A stretch of DNA of 34,035 nucleotides from assembly GCF_900198365.1 (NCBI RefSeq), contig NZ_FZMS01000052.1, positions 1 through 34,035 of the forward strand. Direction: 5' to 3'. Positions 33,900-34,035 of the stretch are shown piece after piece. The stretch's first letter is position 1. Every line of letters starts with the position of its first letter. Under the pieces are notes generated by a model that saw only the letters and a program-made list of their open reading frames with translations, searched no databases and had not been told where the DNA came from. The position numbers and the translations under genes were made by a program. Origin of the DNA: Helicobacter bilis. GTDB lineage: Bacteria > Campylobacterota > Campylobacteria > Campylobacterales > Helicobacteraceae.

Positions 33900-34035
33900 T
33901 GTATAACTCCTTTACGCAATAGTTTGCTTCTCAAGCGATTGTAGAGATAGACAAAAAGTCTGTATCGCAATGTGAGATTTTGACAATGGGGGGGGGGGGG
34001 GGATTACATTATTACACGGCTGTGTAATTTGTAGT
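33896..34035 (-). CDS. 3' end of a phase-variable glycan gene (partial, currently out of frame)
   Basis: A minus-strand gene enters from the right edge. Downstream of a 15-base C tract, the frame ending in TGA 33896-33898 reads [20 protein letters not shown] then LRKGVIQ. It looks genuine and overlaps the aminotransferase start as ATGA. Upstream of the tract only one frame is free of stops to the edge (QITQPCNNV). With 15 C that frame leads into a different reading that ends at TAA about 18 bases earlier (...EKQTIA). With 14 or 17 C the two good parts join. The gene is therefore probably in its OFF or altered-tail state. The family is not recognisable from the tail; the context suggests a sugar-modifying or transfer enzyme. 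Confidence 0.55.
33988..34002. repeat. Homopolymer of 15 G (C on coding strand), contingency tract
   Basis: Uninterrupted G15 on the plus strand, inside the 3' part of the minus-strand gene that precedes the DegT aminotransferase. This length is expected to slip often during replication and is also hard to sequence exactly. Confidence 0.9.

Noticed and set aside
33986-34033. Plus-strand ATG directly followed by the G tract, as if starting a Gly-rich protein
   Set aside because: In the present phase it stops after a dozen codons, and the minus-strand reading explains the tract better through the ATGA overlap with the aminotransferase gene.
1-34035. Search for tRNA or rRNA genes, CRISPR arrays, insertion sequences and prophage genes
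   Set aside because: No cloverleaf-like segment, regularly spaced repeats, transposase motifs or phage structural genes were seen.

Overview
The window is AT-rich DNA from a campylobacterotal epsilonproteobacterium, most likely an enterohepatic (non-pylori) Helicobacter. Supporting this are a hydABCD uptake hydrogenase operon, a CheV scaffold, MqnD of the futalosine menaquinone route, a Helicobacter-type outer membrane protein, a Cys-rich Sel1-like (Hcp-type) protein, a serS-TPR protein pair, and phase-variable G/C tracts in surface-glycan genes. A hisB gene argues against H. pylori, which lacks histidine biosynthesis. The species call is inference; no rRNA or tRNA is present.

Layout. 1-8.0 kb: the tail of an unknown gene, a dCache chemoreceptor, an outer membrane protein whose start codon reads ATA, folB, an ABC-2 permease, a small membrane protein and mutS2. 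8.0-12.2 kb, mostly minus strand: kdsC and hisB (coupled by ATGA), mqnD and a DctA-type transporter. 12.5-17.6 kb: lpxK with a long repetitive N-terminal extension, then an accessory-looking stretch with a Cys-rich exported protein, a leaderless pseudopilin-like protein, about 0.9 kb of mostly decayed sequence, a DUF268-type methyltransferase carrying a 10-base C tract (G in the gene), and a small lipoprotein.

18.2-22.6 kb (minus): the Ni-Fe hydrogenase operon hydA-hydB-hydC-hydD, with no hydE after it. 22.7-24.6 kb (minus): a three-gene cluster of an exported trypsin-fold protein that has lost its catalytic motifs, a membrane-anchored zinc ribbon and an Hcp-like Sel1 protein. 24.7-34.0 kb: a cyclophilin, a TrpC-like barrel without catalytic residues, the operon serS - TPR protein - msrB, cheV, a MotE-like flagellar protein, a DegT-family sugar aminotransferase, and the 3' end of another glycan gene interrupted by a 15-base G/C tract that is currently out of frame.

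Themes: energy metabolism (hydrogenase, menaquinone, dicarboxylate uptake), motility and chemotaxis (receptor, CheV, MotE), and envelope building with variable decoration (KdsC, LpxK, DegT, two phase-variable genes). The 7-mer AGATTCT/AGAATCT is strikingly abundant throughout, in genes, spacers and terminator-like hairpins.
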